Positions 11,528 through 20,852 of a stretch of 64,000 nucleotides of DNA are shown here, piece after piece. A program made the translations under genes and the position numbers. Source of the DNA: Rhizobium sp. Q54 (GTDB taxonomy: Bacteria > Pseudomonadota > Alphaproteobacteria > UBA2966 > CAIVPW01); assembly GCA_945947575.1 (NCBI GenBank), contig CAMEYM010000009.1, forward strand, positions 39,892 to 103,891, in the 5' to 3' direction. The notes beneath the pieces are model-generated. The model searched no databases. It saw only the letters and a program-made list of their open reading frames with translations, and was not told the DNA's origin. Positions within the stretch are counted from its first letter, which is position 1. Each line of letters begins with the position of its first letter.

Positions 11528-11559
11528 AAAGCCGAGGCAACGCCTCGGCTTTGTCGTTT
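11528..11559 (+). terminator. Intrinsic terminator after clpX
   Basis: An 11-base-pair perfect stem, AAAGCCGAGGC / GCCTCGGCTTT, with a three-base AAC loop, followed by the T-rich stretch GTCGTTTG. It lies 30 bases past the clpX stop and separates clpPX from lon. Confidence 0.88.
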
Positions 11560-11631
11560 GTGGCGGTGCGAACGCCTCGCCGGTGCCGTTCACCATCGCA
11601 ACCCGCCCCCGGCCAAGGGGTGTGACGCAGC

Positions 11632-11704
11632 GTCCACGGTGGACCTGTCCATTGTGACAAGTCTCCTTGATTCCCAGGAGTTCCCTTGCCACTTGTTGTG
11701 GCAA
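11632..11704 (+). promoter_or_regulatory. Two inverted repeats in the lon upstream region
   Basis: The 311-base gap between clpX and lon holds, after the terminator, two clear dyads. GTCCAC-G-GTGGAC at 11632-11644 is an operator-like palindrome. TTGCCAC-TTGTT-GTGGCAA at 11686-11704 has a seven-base stem. A weaker CTCCT/AGGAG pair lies between them. CTTGA at 11666 could be part of a heat-shock-type -35, but no convincing -10 follows at the right distance. They are candidate regulatory sites for lon; no binding protein can be named. Confidence 0.4.
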
Positions 11705-11809
11705 CAGGCACCCTGACGAGGTGCTGCGGAAGCGTCTCTTGTGTCGCAGCCGCCCTTCGCGTCCCTGCATCCCCAGCTCCACGCCTGTGGAGCGCTAGTG
11801 AGAGGCGCC

Positions 11810-14221
11810 ATGATCGAAACCCCGAAGACCCAGTCCTATCCGGTGCTGCCGCTCCGGGACATCGTGGTCTTCCCCCACATGATCGTGCCCCTGTTCGTCG
11901 GCCGCGAGAAATCGGTCAAGGCGCTCGAAGAGGTCATGCGGGACGACAAGCAGATCCTGCTCGTCGCGCAGAAGAACGCTGCCGAGGACGATCCGACGCC
12001 CGATGACATCCATCGCGTCGGCACCATTGGCTCCGTGCTGCAGCTACTGAAGCTGCCCGACAACACCGTCAAGGTGCTGGTCGAGGGCGGTCAGCGCGCG
12101 CGCATCCATTCGTTCGACGAGACCAGCAAGGACTACTTCCGCGCTGACGCCGAGGTCATCGACGAGCTCAAGGGCGATCCGCGCGAGGTCGAGGCGCTGG
12201 CGCGCTCGCTCTACTCGCAGTTCGAGCAGTACGTGAAGCTCAACAAGAAGATTCCGCCGGAGGTCCTGGTTTCGCTCAACCAGATCGACGATCCCTCCAA
12301 GCTCGCCGACACCGTTGCCTCGCACCTGACGACCAAGGTTTCCGAGAAGCAAGAGCTCTTGGAGGTCGCCAACGTCATGGAGCGCCTGGAGCGCGCCTAC
12401 GCCCTCATGGAGGGCGAGATCGGCGTCATGCAGGTGGAAAAGCGCATCCGCAACCGCGTCAAGCGGCAGATGGAGAAGACGCAGCGCGAGTACTACCTGA
12501 ACGAACAGATGAAGGCGATCCAGCGCGAGCTGGGCGAAGGCGAGGACGGCCGCGACGAGCTCAGCGAGCTCGAGAACCGCATCAAGAAGACGCGGCTCTC
12601 CAAGGAAGCGCGCGAGAAGGCCGGTGCGGAGCTGAAGAAGCTGCGCAACATGAGCCCGATGTCGGCCGAAGCCACCGTCGTGCGCAATTACCTCGACTGG
12701 ATCCTGTCGATCCCATGGGGCAAGAAGAGCCGCATCTCGCGTGACATCACCAAGGCCGAGAAGATTCTCGATGAGGATCATTTCGGGTTGGAGAAGGTCA
12801 AGGAACGCATTCTCGAGTACCTGGCGGTGCAGCAGCGCACCAAGCACTTGAAGGGTCCGATCCTGTGCCTGGTCGGCGCTCCTGGCGTCGGCAAGACCTC
12901 GCTCGGCAAGTCGATCGCCCGCGCCACGGGCCGCAACTTCGTGCGCATGTCGCTCGGCGGCGTGCGCGACGAGGCGGAGATCCGTGGCCACCGGCGCACG
13001 TACATCGGCTCGCTGCCGGGCAAGATCATCCAGTCGATGAAGAAGGCGAAGACGACCAACCCGTTGATCGTCCTCGACGAGATCGACAAGCTCGGCGCCG
13101 ATTTCCGCGGCGACCCGTCGTCCGCGCTCCTCGAGGTCTTGGACCCCGAGCAGAACGGCGCGTTCAACGACCACTATCTCGAACTCGATTATGACCTCTC
13201 GGACGTGATGTTCATCACCACGGCCAACACCCTGCGCATTCCGCCGGCCCTGTTGGACCGCATGGAGGTGATTCGCATCTCGGGCTACACCGAGGACGAG
13301 AAGGTCGAGATCGCCAAGCGCCACCTCATCCCGAAGCAGATCGAGTCGCACGGGCTGAAGAAGGACGAGTGGTCCATCTCCGACAACGCGCTGCGCGACC
13401 TCATTCGCCACTACACGCGCGAGGCGGGCGTACGCAGCCTTGAGCGCGAGATCGCGGGCCTGGTGCGCAAGGCGACGCGCGAGCTGGTCAAAAAGGGCAG
13501 CGGCAAGGTCAAGGTCAGCGACCGCAACCTCGAGAAGTACGGCGGCGTGCAGCGCTACCGCTACGGGGAGTTGGAGGCCGAGGACATGGTCGGCGTCGTC
13601 ACCGGCCTGGCCTGGACGGAGGTCGGCGGCGAGCTGTTGTCGATCGAGTCCGTCATGGTGCCGGGCAAGGGCAAGATGCAGATCACCGGCAAGCTTGGTG
13701 ACGTGATGCAGGAGTCGGTGCAGGCGGCGGCGTCTTTCGTGCGCGCCCGCTCGATCGAGTTCGGCATCAAGCCGACCCTGTTCGAGAAGCGCGACATCCA
13801 CGTCCACGTGCCCGAGGGCGCCACGCCCAAGGACGGCCCGTCGGCGGGCGTCGCGATGGCCACTTCGATCATCTCGGTACTGACCGGCAATCCGGTGCGC
13901 AGGGACGTCGCCATGACGGGCGAGATCACTCTGCGCGGCCGCGTTCTGCCGATCGGCGGTCTCAAGGAGAAGCTGCTGGCGGCGCTGCGCGGCGGCATCA
14001 AGACCGTCCTCTTCCCCAAGGAGAACGAGAAGGATCTGGCCGACATCCCGGATAACGTGAAGAAGGGTATGGAACTGGTCCCGGTCGCGACGGTCGACGA
14101 GGCGCTCAAGCGGGCGCTCTCGAAGCCGCTGGTGCCCATCAAATGGGAGCAGGAGGAGCACGACGAGAAGGTCCGCTCCGACAAAGCGGATGGGGATCGC
14201 GACGCCGTCACAACGCATTAG
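11810..14221 (+). CDS. lon: ATP-dependent protease Lon
   Basis: AAA+ serine protease that degrades misfolded and selected regulatory proteins. From the ATG at 11810 it is 803 residues: an N-terminal substrate-binding LON domain ([14 protein letters not shown]), a coiled central part, Walker A GAPGVGKT (about 355-362), Walker [11 protein letters not shown], and a C-terminal protease domain whose Ser-Lys dyad is S678 (DGPSAG) and K721 (LKEKLL), 43 residues apart as in E. coli. An upstream in-frame ATG at 11741 would add 23 residues with no family similarity; GAGAGGCGCC before the chosen ATG supports the shorter form. It ends 215 bases before hup. Confidence 0.97.
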   Translation: MIETPKTQSYPVLPLRDIVVFPHMIVPLFVGREKSVKALEEVMRDDKQILLVAQKNAAEDDPTPDDIHRVGTIGSVLQLLKLPDNTVKVLVEGGQRARIHSFDETSKDYFRADAEVIDELKGDPREVEALARSLYSQFEQYVKLNKKIPPEVLVSLNQIDDPSKLADTVASHLTTKVSEKQELLEVANVMERLERAYALMEGEIGVMQVEKRIRNRVKRQMEKTQREYYLNEQMKAIQRELGEGEDGRDELSELENRIKKTRLSKEAREKAGAELKKLRNMSPMSAEATVVRNYLDWILSIPWGKKSRISRDITKAEKILDEDHFGLEKVKERILEYLAVQQRTKHLKGPILCLVGAPGVGKTSLGKSIARATGRNFVRMSLGGVRDEAEIRGHRRTYIGSLPGKIIQSMKKAKTTNPLIVLDEIDKLGADFRGDPSSALLEVLDPEQNGAFNDHYLELDYDLSDVMFITTANTLRIPPALLDRMEVIRISGYTEDEKVEIAKRHLIPKQIESHGLKKDEWSISDNALRDLIRHYTREAGVRSLEREIAGLVRKATRELVKKGSGKVKVSDRNLEKYGGVQRYRYGELEAEDMVGVVTGLAWTEVGGELLSIESVMVPGKGKMQITGKLGDVMQESVQAAASFVRARSIEFGIKPTLFEKRDIHVHVPEGATPKDGPSAGVAMATSIISVLTGNPVRRDVAMTGEITLRGRVLPIGGLKEKLLAALRGGIKTVLFPKENEKDLADIPDNVKKGMELVPVATVDEALKRALSKPLVPIKWEQEEHDEKVRSDKADGDRDAVTTH

Positions 14222-14298
14222 GCGGGCGCGACCAGGTCCGCCGACGCTGGCGCGACACACATAGATGCCGCCCCGCAACAGGGGTGTGAAAACGAGAC

Positions 14299-14337
14299 AA
14301 GGGGCGGGTTTTGTTCAGAAACCCGCCCCTTTTCCCT
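14299..14337 (+). terminator. Intrinsic terminator after lon
   Basis: Stem GGGGCGGGTTT / AAACCCGCCCC (11 base pairs, extended by two A-T pairs) around a TGTTCAG loop, followed by TTTTCCCTTT. It lies about 80 bases past the lon stop and insulates lon from hup. Confidence 0.9.
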
Positions 14338-14436
14338 TTGACGCCTGCGGATGAGCCGCACTAGACTCCGCGCCGCCGTTCGATCCTGGATCATTTTGAC
14401 AATATCTATCCTGCTCAGCGCAGAGGGGGCTCAATC

Positions 14437-14709
14437 GTGAACAAGAACGATCTTGTGGCAGACGTTGCGCGTACGACGAACCTTTCCAAAACGGATGCCG
14501 CCAAGGCCGTCGAAAGCGTCTTCGACTCCATCACCAAGTCGCTGTCCAAGGGGAATGAAGTCCGCCTGGTAGGTTTCGGCACGTTCACCGTCGCGAAGCG
14601 CGCTGCGTCCGAGGGCCGCAATCCTCGTACCGGCGAGAAGATTCAGATTCCCGCGACGAAGCAGCCGAAGTTCAAGGCCGGCAAGGCCCTCAAGGACGCC
14701 GTCAACTAA
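14437..14709 (+). CDS. hup: DNA-binding protein HU
   Basis: A 90-residue histone-like protein that bends DNA and compacts the nucleoid. It shows the full HU fold: two N-terminal helices (NKNDLVADVAR..., AAKAVESVFDSI), the VRLVGFGTFTV strand, the DNA-binding arm GRNPRTGEKIQIPA with its intercalating proline, and a C-terminal helix. Translation starts on GTG with GAGGGGG eight bases upstream. It is the usual lon neighbour in alphaproteobacteria. A TTGACA at 14396-14401 has no matching -10, so the promoter is unassigned. Confidence 0.97.
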   Translation: MNKNDLVADVARTTNLSKTDAAKAVESVFDSITKSLSKGNEVRLVGFGTFTVAKRAASEGRNPRTGEKIQIPATKQPKFKAGKALKDAVN

Positions 14710-14745
14710 ACGAACGCTTTCGTCGCCCAGCGGGCCAGTTTTTGC

Positions 14746-14784
14746 GTCCGGCCGCCCCGTCAAACGGGCGGCCGGACCGCGTTT
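14746..14784 (+). terminator. Hairpin after hup, probable terminator
   Basis: A long GC-rich stem, GTCCGGCCGCCC(C)GT / ACGGGCGGCCGGAC, with one bulged C and a CAA loop, lies 36 bases past the hup stop. It is followed only by CGCGTTT, so the U-tract is short and termination may be partial. Confidence 0.6.
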
Positions 14785-14794
14785 GGGGGGGGGG
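14785..14794 (+). repeat. Ten-base G homopolymer
   Basis: An uninterrupted run of ten G directly after the hup hairpin and 78 bases before tRNA-Val. Such tracts are prone to slippage and to sequencing error. It is outside any gene. Confidence 0.7.
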
Positions 14795-14872
14795 CCGCAA
14801 GGGCGGAATTCCGGCCTGGATAGGCCGCCGGCGGGGTGCCCCCAGCCCGCCACCCCGTGTTATTGGGTGCTC

Positions 14873-14947
14873 GGGCGATTAGCTCAGCGGTAGAGCATCT
14901 CGTTTACACCGAGAGGGTCGGGGGTTCGAACCCCTCATCGCCCACCA
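14873..14947 (+). tRNA. tRNA-Val (anticodon TAC)
   Basis: Acceptor arms GGGCGAT and ATCGCCC pair fully, followed by A and encoded CCA. The anticodon stem TCTCG/CGAGA encloses TTTACAC, giving anticodon TAC. D-loop AGCTCAGCGGTAGAGC and T-loop GTTCGAACC are canonical. In many alphaproteobacteria this tRNA and tRNA-Asp follow hup side by side; here three genes separate them. Confidence 0.97.
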
Positions 14948-15090
14948 TCCACCCCGCAGCTGCTTCGGTCAAAGGCTGGGCGAGGTACCTCGGCCGCCCC
15001 CAAGGCGCAGCGCGAGCACGGCGGTAAGGTTTGGCTCCCTTCGGCAAGCGACGGCGAAAGGCGGGCTGACCTTTGCGTGTGCGCGATTCC

Positions 15091-16254
15091 ATGGCTCCCG
15101 CGTTCGCCTGCATTCTCGGCGACATGGATCTTGTCCGTTCATTGGGGCTGGCGGGCATTCGCTGCATCGTCGTTACCCGCCGCGGCAATCCGGCCGCCTT
15201 CACGCGCTTCGCGCGGAAGGTCGTGTACCTGGACGACACTGGGTCCGAGGGACGGGAGCTGGACGCTCTCCTGGCCGTGGGGCGCGGGCAGGCCGTCCAG
15301 CCGGTGCTCTTCTACGAGGACGACGCGCAGTTGCTGATGATCTCGCGCAATCGCGCGGCCCTGGCGGAGGTCTTTCGATTCGTCATCGCGGCTCCGGACT
15401 TGATCGAGGATCTCGTCGACAAGGGGCGGTTTGCGGCGCTGTCACGCCGTCTGGGCCTGCCCGTCCCGGCAACCAAGGTGGTCGAACCGGTGAGCGAGCC
15501 TCCGATCGCGGACTTCTCCTGGCCCGCCATCGTCAAGCCGATCCGCCGCACATTGCTCTGGGACGAGGTTGCGGGGACGCACAAGGCGTTGCGCGTGGAC
15601 GATGCTGCCGCCCTGCGGGCTCTATGGCCGCGCCTCGCGAAGAGTGGCGGACGGTATCTGGTGCAGGAGGACGTGCCCGGTCCTGAGAGCCGCATCGAGA
15701 GCTACCACGTCTACGTCGATGGCACCGGCGCGGTGGCCGCGGAGTTCACTGGCCGCAAGATCCGCACCAATCCGGTCGCGTGCGGTCACAGTTGCGCCCT
15801 GGAGCTCACGGACGCGGCCGATGTCGTTGCGCTGGGCCGCGATCTCGTCGGGCGCATGGACCTGCGTGGCGTCGCCAAGTTCGATTTCAAGCGCGCGCCC
15901 GACGGGCGGCTGTTCCTGCTGGAGGTTAATCCGCGCTTCACGCTCTGGCATCACCTGGGTGCCGTCGCCGGCGTCAACATCCCGGCCGTGGTCTTCGCCG
16001 ACATGGCCGGCACCGCGCGCCCGCCTGCCGGCGCGGTCCGCTCCGGCGCGCGCTGGGCGCGCCTGCGATCGGACCTTCGCGCGGCGCGCGAGCAAGGTGT
16101 CTCCTTTGCGGCGTGGGCATCGTTCGCTTGGGCGTGCGAGGCCAAGTCGCTGCTCGCCTGGGATGACCCGATGCCTGCCCTCGGCCGCATCGCGTTCCGG
16201 ATCCGCGAGCGGGTGAGCCGACGCGTGCCGAACCTCGCCGCGAGCAAGACCTGA
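15091..16254 (+). CDS. ATP-grasp domain protein, predicted carboxylate-amine/thiol ligase
   Basis: The protein is 387 residues from the ATG at 15091 (a TTG at 15073 would add six). An N-terminal pre-ATP-grasp Rossmann-like part (ACILGDMDLVRSLGLAG, CIVVTRRG) is followed by an ATP-grasp fold with WPAIVKPI carrying a likely ATP-binding lysine, LVQEDVPG, and the metal-binding pattern LLEVNPRFTLWH. It resembles COG3919-type predicted ATP-dependent carboligases, which join a carboxylate to an amine or thiol through an acyl phosphate. The substrate is unknown. It is separated by one base from the phosphoesterase gene behind it, so the two form an operon and probably a pathway. It lies inside an otherwise conserved tRNA-Val/tRNA-Asp interval. 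Confidence 0.75.
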   Translation: MAPAFACILGDMDLVRSLGLAGIRCIVVTRRGNPAAFTRFARKVVYLDDTGSEGRELDALLAVGRGQAVQPVLFYEDDAQLLMISRNRAALAEVFRFVIAAPDLIEDLVDKGRFAALSRRLGLPVPATKVVEPVSEPPIADFSWPAIVKPIRRTLLWDEVAGTHKALRVDDAAALRALWPRLAKSGGRYLVQEDVPGPESRIESYHVYVDGTGAVAAEFTGRKIRTNPVACGHSCALELTDAADVVALGRDLVGRMDLRGVAKFDFKRAPDGRLFLLEVNPRFTLWHHLGAVAGVNIPAVVFADMAGTARPPAGAVRSGARWARLRSDLRAAREQGVSFAAWASFAWACEAKSLLAWDDPMPALGRIAFRIRERVSRRVPNLAASKT

Positions 16255-16255
16255 C

Positions 16256-17068
16256 ATGCGCCTTGGACTGATCTCGGACATCCACGCCAATCTGGAGGCC
16301 TTGGAGGCGATTCTGGCCGACCTCGACGCGGCCGGTGTCGATCGCCTGGTCTGCCTGGGCGACGTCGTCGGCTACAACACCGACGCCGAGGCCTGCATCG
16401 CCCTCGTGCGCGAGCGCCAGCCGGTGTGGGTGGCCGGCAACCATGACCGCGGCGTCACCGGGCAGCTGCCGGAGAGCGACTTCAATTCCACCGCCGCGCG
16501 CGCCCTTGCCTGGACACGCGCGCGCCTGACCGCCCCAGCGCTGGAGGCGCTGCGCACTCTGCCGCTGAAGGCCACGGCCGGTTCGGACCTGGTGGCTGTC
16601 CACGGCGCGCTGCATCCGGAGGTCGGCTGCGAGCTGGTGCGCCTCAACAACCACGAGCGGCGGCGTTTATCGTTCGCGGCGCTGCAGGCGCACCCGTCGG
16701 GCGCGCGTGTCTGCGCTCACGGCCACACGCACCAGATCGGCGTGTTCGAAATGCGCGGCGGCGCGCTCCTGGATCGGACGGCCGACGAAGTCACCCTGCG
16801 CGACGACGCGCACTACATCATCAGTCCAGGCACCGTGGGCGAGCCCCGCTACGCTGAGCAGCGCGCGACCGCGATGGTCTTCGATACCGAGAAGCGCACG
16901 CTTGTGGTGCGTCGCGCCGCCTACGATCGTTCACGGACCTGGATCAAGACCCGCCGCGCCGGATTGGTGCCGCGCTACTGGTTCCTGCCGGCCGGCCTGC
17001 GTCGCGCCATTCGCAAGACCGCGCGAGCTGCGCGCATCCATTCGACGCTCAAGCGCCTCGGCGTCTAG
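16256..17068 (+). CDS. Calcineurin-like metallophosphoesterase
   Basis: A 270-residue two-metal phosphoesterase. All metal ligand blocks are present in order: ISDIHAN (D8, H10), CLGDVVGYN, VAGNHDRG and CAHGHTHQIG. The fold matches the YfcE/MJ0936-like group, usually phosphodiesterases of small molecules, but its C-terminal 40-50 residues are an added basic segment (SRTWIKTRRAG, FLPAGLRRAIRKTARAAR) that may bind a membrane or nucleic acid. It starts one base after the ATP-grasp gene and ends on a TAG that shares CTAG with the stop of the convergent marC-like gene. The physiological substrate is unknown. Confidence 0.8.
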   Translation: MRLGLISDIHANLEALEAILADLDAAGVDRLVCLGDVVGYNTDAEACIALVRERQPVWVAGNHDRGVTGQLPESDFNSTAARALAWTRARLTAPALEALRTLPLKATAGSDLVAVHGALHPEVGCELVRLNNHERRRLSFAALQAHPSGARVCAHGHTHQIGVFEMRGGALLDRTADEVTLRDDAHYIISPGTVGEPRYAEQRATAMVFDTEKRTLVVRRAAYDRSRTWIKTRRAGLVPRYWFLPAGLRRAIRKTARAARIHSTLKRLGV

Positions 17069-17700
17069 CCCGCGAGCGCCGGCCACGCGGCGACGATGCC
17101 GTCGACCATGAACTGGATCGACATGGCGGCGAGCAGGATCCCCATGACGCGACTCACGACGTTGACGCCGGTCACGCCCAGCACCTTCATGATGCGGGTG
17201 GCGACCAGGAAGCACGCGAAGGTCGCGGCTAGCACCAGCACCATCAAGCCGAGAATCCCCGCTTGCAGCAGCAGGTCGCCGTTGGCTGCGCTGACGTGCA
17301 GGACCATCGAGGTCATCGCCCCGGGTCCGGCGATCAGGGGGATGGCGAGGGGGAACACGGATACATCCTCGCGGATGCCGGTCTCGGCGTTCTCCGGCGC
17401 GGTGGTGCTGCGCAGGCCGGACTGACGCGCCATCACCATGTCGATGGCGAGCAGCAAAAGGAGCACGCCGCCGGCGATGCGGAAGGCGGGCAGGGTGATA
17501 CCCAGCGCGCGCAGGACGGGCTCGCCAGCCAAGCCGAAGCCGAGCAGCACGCCGCCGGCGATGACCGTGCCGCGCAAGGCGATGCGGCGGCGCTCGGCCG
17601 GTTCGTGGTGCTGGGTGAGTGCGGCGAACACCGGCGCCATGCCTGGCGGGTCGATGACCACCAGGAACGTCACCAGCGCGGCGAACAGGGAACCGGTCAT
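17065..17700 (-). CDS. MarC family integral membrane protein
   Basis: A 211-residue inner-membrane protein of the MarC/UPF0056 family with six predicted hydrophobic segments. The family signature VVIDPPGMAPVF is at residues 14-25, and PLAIPLIAGPGAMTSMV in the second half is the internal repeat of the same motif. It was once linked to multiple antibiotic resistance, but for the E. coli protein that link is not supported, so transport function is unknown. It is transcribed toward the phosphoesterase gene and shares CTAG with its stop. Its start at 17700 lies about 130 bases from tRNA-Asp on the other strand. Confidence 0.88.
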   Translation of the reverse strand: MTGSLFAALVTFLVVIDPPGMAPVFAALTQHHEPAERRRIALRGTVIAGGVLLGFGLAGEPVLRALGITLPAFRIAGGVLLLLLAIDMVMARQSGLRSTTAPENAETGIREDVSVFPLAIPLIAGPGAMTSMVLHVSAANGDLLLQAGILGLMVLVLAATFACFLVATRIMKVLGVTGVNVVSRVMGILLAAMSIQFMVDGIVAAWPALAG

Positions 17701-17828
17701 TGGTCAGGCTTATAGCGCGGCGTGCGGCCCGTGGGCGATTGGCGCGGCGGTGCGACGCGGACGCCAATAGGGAGCCGCACCGCTTGACCCTGGGGGAGGC
17801 GTCCTTTACACCCCGGGGCACTGGCAAC

Positions 17829-17905
17829 GGGGGCGTAGCTCAGTTGGTCAGAGCGCCGGCCTGTCACGCCGGAGGTCGCGGGTTCGAGCCCCGTCGCTCC
17901 CGCCA
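17829..17905 (+). tRNA. tRNA-Asp (anticodon GTC)
   Basis: Seven-base acceptor GGGGGCG pairs with CGCTCCC (one G-T), followed by G and encoded CCA. The anticodon arm CCGGC-CTGTCAC-GCCGG gives GTC. D-loop AGCTCAGTTGGTCAGAGC and T-loop GTTCGAGCC are canonical. It lies just upstream of the nuo promoter. Confidence 0.97.
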
Positions 17906-17972
17906 GTATCCGCACCAACACATCTCAACGAGTAGAACTGCGGCGCGCCGCCGCAGTGCGGCTGGCATTCTC

Positions 17973-18000
17973 TTGCCGGAGCCCGAAACGCCTCTATACT
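17973..18000 (+). promoter_or_regulatory. Sigma-70 type promoter of the nuo operon
   Basis: TTGCCG (-35) and TATACT (-10) are separated by 16 bases in the gap between tRNA-Asp and nuoA. The predicted start of transcription is near 18007, giving a leader of roughly 78 bases before the nuoA ATG. This is the best-matching housekeeping promoter in the window. Confidence 0.65.
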
Positions 18001-18084
18001 TTGTTGTGCGTCCTGACGAATTTGGGGAAGGATGCTGCGCTGGCGGGGGCGTCGGCGCAATTTTTTCTCGGGCGGGCGCGGGAA

Positions 18085-18450
18085 ATGCAGGCGTTGTTGG
18101 CGGAATACCTGCCGATTCTGGTCTTTATGGCCATCGCCGCAGGTTTGGCCACGGCCTTCATCGGCGCCTCGTGGTTTGCGGGCCGCCAGAAGCCCGACGC
18201 CGAGAAGCTTTCCCCCTATGAGTGCGGCTTCGACACCTTCTCGGACGCCCGTCATGAGTTCGACGTGCGCTTCTACCTGGTGGCGATCCTCTTCATCATC
18301 TTCGACATCGAAGTCGCCTTTCTGTTCCCCTGGGCGGTAACCCTCGGCCAGATCGGCATGTTCGGCTTCTGGTCGATGGTGGCGTTCCTCGGCGTTCTGA
18401 CCGTCGGCTTCATCTACGAGTGGAAGAAGGGCGCCCTGGAATGGGAGTGA
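18085..18450 (+). CDS. nuoA: NADH-quinone oxidoreductase subunit A
   Basis: Small membrane subunit of complex I, 121 residues from the ATG at 18085, with three hydrophobic helices and the conserved loop [20 protein letters not shown] between the first two, which lies near the quinone site. A longer open frame from 17956 would add 43 residues without family similarity and start in the promoter, so the inner ATG was chosen. CGGGCGCGGGAA precedes it with modest complementarity to 16S. First gene of the nuo operon; nuoB follows after two bases. Confidence 0.96.
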   Translation: MQALLAEYLPILVFMAIAAGLATAFIGASWFAGRQKPDAEKLSPYECGFDTFSDARHEFDVRFYLVAILFIIFDIEVAFLFPWAVTLGQIGMFGFWSMVAFLGVLTVGFIYEWKKGALEWE

Positions 18451-18452
18451 GT

Positions 18453-18995
18453 ATGTCTCCCTTGGCTCCGCCCTCCGGCCTGACCCCGCGCACGGCGCAG
18501 GGCGACGACGCCTTCGCCGGCATGGCCGCCGACCTTTCGGATCGCGGCTTCCTCGTCACCAAGGTCGATGACGTCGTCAATTGGGCGCGGACCGGCTCGC
18601 TGTGGTGGATGACCTTCGGTCTCGCCTGCTGCGCGGTCGAGATGATGCACGCGTCGATGCCGCGCTACGACCTCGAGCGCTTCGGCATCATTCCGCGCGC
18701 CAGCCCGCGCCAGTCCGACCTGATGATCGTCGCCGGCACGCTGACCAACAAAATGGCGCCGGCGCTGCGCAAGGTCTACGACCAGATGGCGGAGCCACGC
18801 TGGGTCATCTCGATGGGCAGCTGCGCCAACGGCGGCGGCTACTATCACTATTCGTACTCGGTGGTGCGCGGCTGCGACCGCATCGTTCCGGTCGACATTT
18901 ACGTACCGGGCTGTCCGCCGACCGCCGAGGCGCTCGTTTACGGCATCCTGCAGCTGCAGAAGAAGATCCGGAGGACCGGCACCATCGCCCGCTAG
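18453..18995 (+). CDS. nuoB: NADH-quinone oxidoreductase subunit B
   Basis: Peripheral-arm subunit carrying cluster N2, the last [4Fe-4S] cluster before quinone. The four cysteines are present: tandem CC in [11 protein letters not shown], one in GSCANGGG and one in [11 protein letters not shown]. Length is 180 residues from the ATG at 18453, which has GGAG five bases upstream; ATG at 18441, overlapping the nuoA end, is an alternative adding four residues. It should contact NuoC, NuoD, NuoH and NuoI. Confidence 0.96.
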   Translation: MSPLAPPSGLTPRTAQGDDAFAGMAADLSDRGFLVTKVDDVVNWARTGSLWWMTFGLACCAVEMMHASMPRYDLERFGIIPRASPRQSDLMIVAGTLTNKMAPALRKVYDQMAEPRWVISMGSCANGGGYYHYSYSVVRGCDRIVPVDIYVPGCPPTAEALVYGILQLQKKIRRTGTIAR

Positions 18996-19021
18996 GAGGG
19001 CGGTGACAGGCCTGGACTGCG

Positions 19022-19672
19022 ATGGATAAGGACGCAGCCCTCCGTGAATTGTCCGATCACGTTTCGGCAAATCTGCCGAACGTCGTCGTGGACGCGCAGC
19101 TGGCGTTCGGGCAGTTGACGTTGTCCTGCGCCGCAACGGACGTTGTCCGGTTGCTGAAATTCCTGCGCGACGACAAAGCCGCCGACTTCCAGACGCTGAT
19201 TGACATGGCCGCCGTCGACTGGCCGGCGCGCCCGCAGCGCTTCGACGTGGTCTACAACCTGCTGTCGCTGACCAAGAACTGGCGCATCCGCGTCAAGACG
19301 ATGACGGACGAGGCAACGCCGGTTCCGTCGGTGACCGATGTCTATCGCGCCGCCGGCTGGTACGAGCGCGAAGCGTGGGATCTGTACGGAGTTCTCTTCT
19401 CCGGACACCCGGATCTGCGCCGCATCCTCACGGACTATGGCTTCGAGGGCCACCCGATGCGGAAGGACTTTCCGCTCACCGGCTACGTCGAGGTGCGCTA
19501 CGACGCCGAGCAGAAGCGCGTCGTCTACGAGCCCGTATCGTTGACGCAGGAATTCCGCACCTTCGAGTTCATGAGCCCGTGGGAGGGTGCGCAATACATC
19601 CTGCCCGGCGACGAGAAGGCGCCGCACGTGGATCTGCCCAAGCCGCGCAACCAGGCGCCGAAGGCGAACTGA
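19022..19672 (+). CDS. nuoC: NADH-quinone oxidoreductase subunit C
   Basis: Peripheral-arm 30-kDa subunit, 216 residues. The signature [20 protein letters not shown] with the following [17 protein letters not shown] is complete, and the N-terminal part is the usual variable alpha/beta domain. It is separate from nuoD (fused in E. coli), as in other alphaproteobacteria and mitochondria. The start is ATG after a 26-base gap containing AGGAGGGCGG, and the stop is one base before the nuoD GTG. Confidence 0.96.
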   Translation: MDKDAALRELSDHVSANLPNVVVDAQLAFGQLTLSCAATDVVRLLKFLRDDKAADFQTLIDMAAVDWPARPQRFDVVYNLLSLTKNWRIRVKTMTDEATPVPSVTDVYRAAGWYEREAWDLYGVLFSGHPDLRRILTDYGFEGHPMRKDFPLTGYVEVRYDAEQKRVVYEPVSLTQEFRTFEFMSPWEGAQYILPGDEKAPHVDLPKPRNQAPKAN

Positions 19673-19673
19673 C

Positions 19674-20852
19674 GTGGGTGAAGTTCAGATCGCCAACTAC
19701 ACGATCAACTTCGGGCCGCAGCACCCGGCGGCGCACGGCGTGCTGCGCCTGGTCATGGAGCTCGATGGCGAGATCGTCGAGCGCGCCGATCCGCACATCG
19801 GATTGCTGCATCGCGGCACCGAGAAGCTGATCGAGCACAAGACCTACACGCAGGCGATCCCGTACTTCGATCGCCTCGATTACGTGTCGATGATGTGCCA
19901 GGAGCATGCCTTCGTCCTCGCGGCGGAGAAGCTGCTCGGCCTGCAGGTGCCGCTGCGCGGCCAGTACATCCGCGTGCTGTTCAGCGAGATCACGCGCATC
20001 CTCAATCATCTGCTCAACGTGACGACCCAGGCGATGGACGTCGGTGCCATCACGCCGGCGCTGTGGGGCTTCGAAGAACGCGAGAAGCTCATGGAGTTCT
20101 ACGAGCGCGTGTCGGGCGCGCGCATGCACGCCAACTACTTCCGCATCGGCGGCGTACACCAGGACATGCCGGACGGCCTGGCCGAGGACATCGGCAAGTT
20201 CATCGACGCGTTCCCGAAGGTCATCGACGAGATCGAAGGCCTGCTCACCGAGAACCGCATCTTCAAGCAGCGCAATGTCGACATCGGCATCATCAACGCC
20301 AAGGATGCTCTCGATTGGGGCTTCACGGGCGTGATGATCCGCGGCTCGGGCGTGGCGTGGGACCTGCGCAAGTCGCAGCCGTACGAGGTCTATGACCGCA
20401 TGGACTTCGACATTCCCATCGGCAAGCACGGCGACTGCTACGACCGCTACGTCTGCCGCATCGAGGAGATGCGCCAGAGCGTGCGCATCATCCGCCAGTG
20501 CCTCCACGAGATGCCGGCGGGCCCGGTGATCGCCGACGACAACAAGGTGGTGCCGCCGAAGCGCGGCGAGATGAAGGCGACCATGGAGTCGCTCATCCAC
20601 CACTTCAAGCTGTTCACCGAGGGCCATCGCGTCCCGGCCGGAGAGGTCTACACCGCGGTCGAGGCGCCCAAGGGGGAGTTCGGCGTGTACCTAGTGTCGG
20701 AAGGCGAGAACAAGCCGTACCGCTGCAAGATTCGCGCGCCCGGCTTTCCGCACCTGCAGGCGCTCGAGTTCATGAGCAAGGGCCACATGCTGGCCGATGC
20801 CGTCGCCATCATCGGCACCCTCGACATCGTGTTCGGCGAGATCGATCGATGA
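19674..20852 (+). CDS. nuoD: NADH-quinone oxidoreductase subunit D
   Basis: The 49-kDa subunit that forms the quinone cavity with NuoB. From GTG at 19674 it has 392 residues and begins [22 protein letters not shown], the expected N terminus with the quinone-site HPAAHG loop. It also shows [15 protein letters not shown] and the C-terminal [12 protein letters not shown]. An upstream in-frame start at 19587 lies inside nuoC and would add unrelated residues. The stop overlaps the nuoE ATG by four bases. Confidence 0.96.
   Translation: MGEVQIANYTINFGPQHPAAHGVLRLVMELDGEIVERADPHIGLLHRGTEKLIEHKTYTQAIPYFDRLDYVSMMCQEHAFVLAAEKLLGLQVPLRGQYIRVLFSEITRILNHLLNVTTQAMDVGAITPALWGFEEREKLMEFYERVSGARMHANYFRIGGVHQDMPDGLAEDIGKFIDAFPKVIDEIEGLLTENRIFKQRNVDIGIINAKDALDWGFTGVMIRGSGVAWDLRKSQPYEVYDRMDFDIPIGKHGDCYDRYVCRIEEMRQSVRIIRQCLHEMPAGPVIADDNKVVPPKRGEMKATMESLIHHFKLFTEGHRVPAGEVYTAVEAPKGEFGVYLVSEGENKPYRCKIRAPGFPHLQALEFMSKGHMLADAVAIIGTLDIVFGEIDR

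Noticed and set aside
14396..14401. Perfect TTGACA before hup
   Set aside because: No acceptable -10 hexamer occurs 15-19 bases downstream, so it is not called as a promoter.
14930..17830. Integration of the ATP-grasp block into tRNA-Val through an attachment site
   Set aside because: No copy of the tRNA-Val 3' end and no integrase gene were found at the other end of the block.
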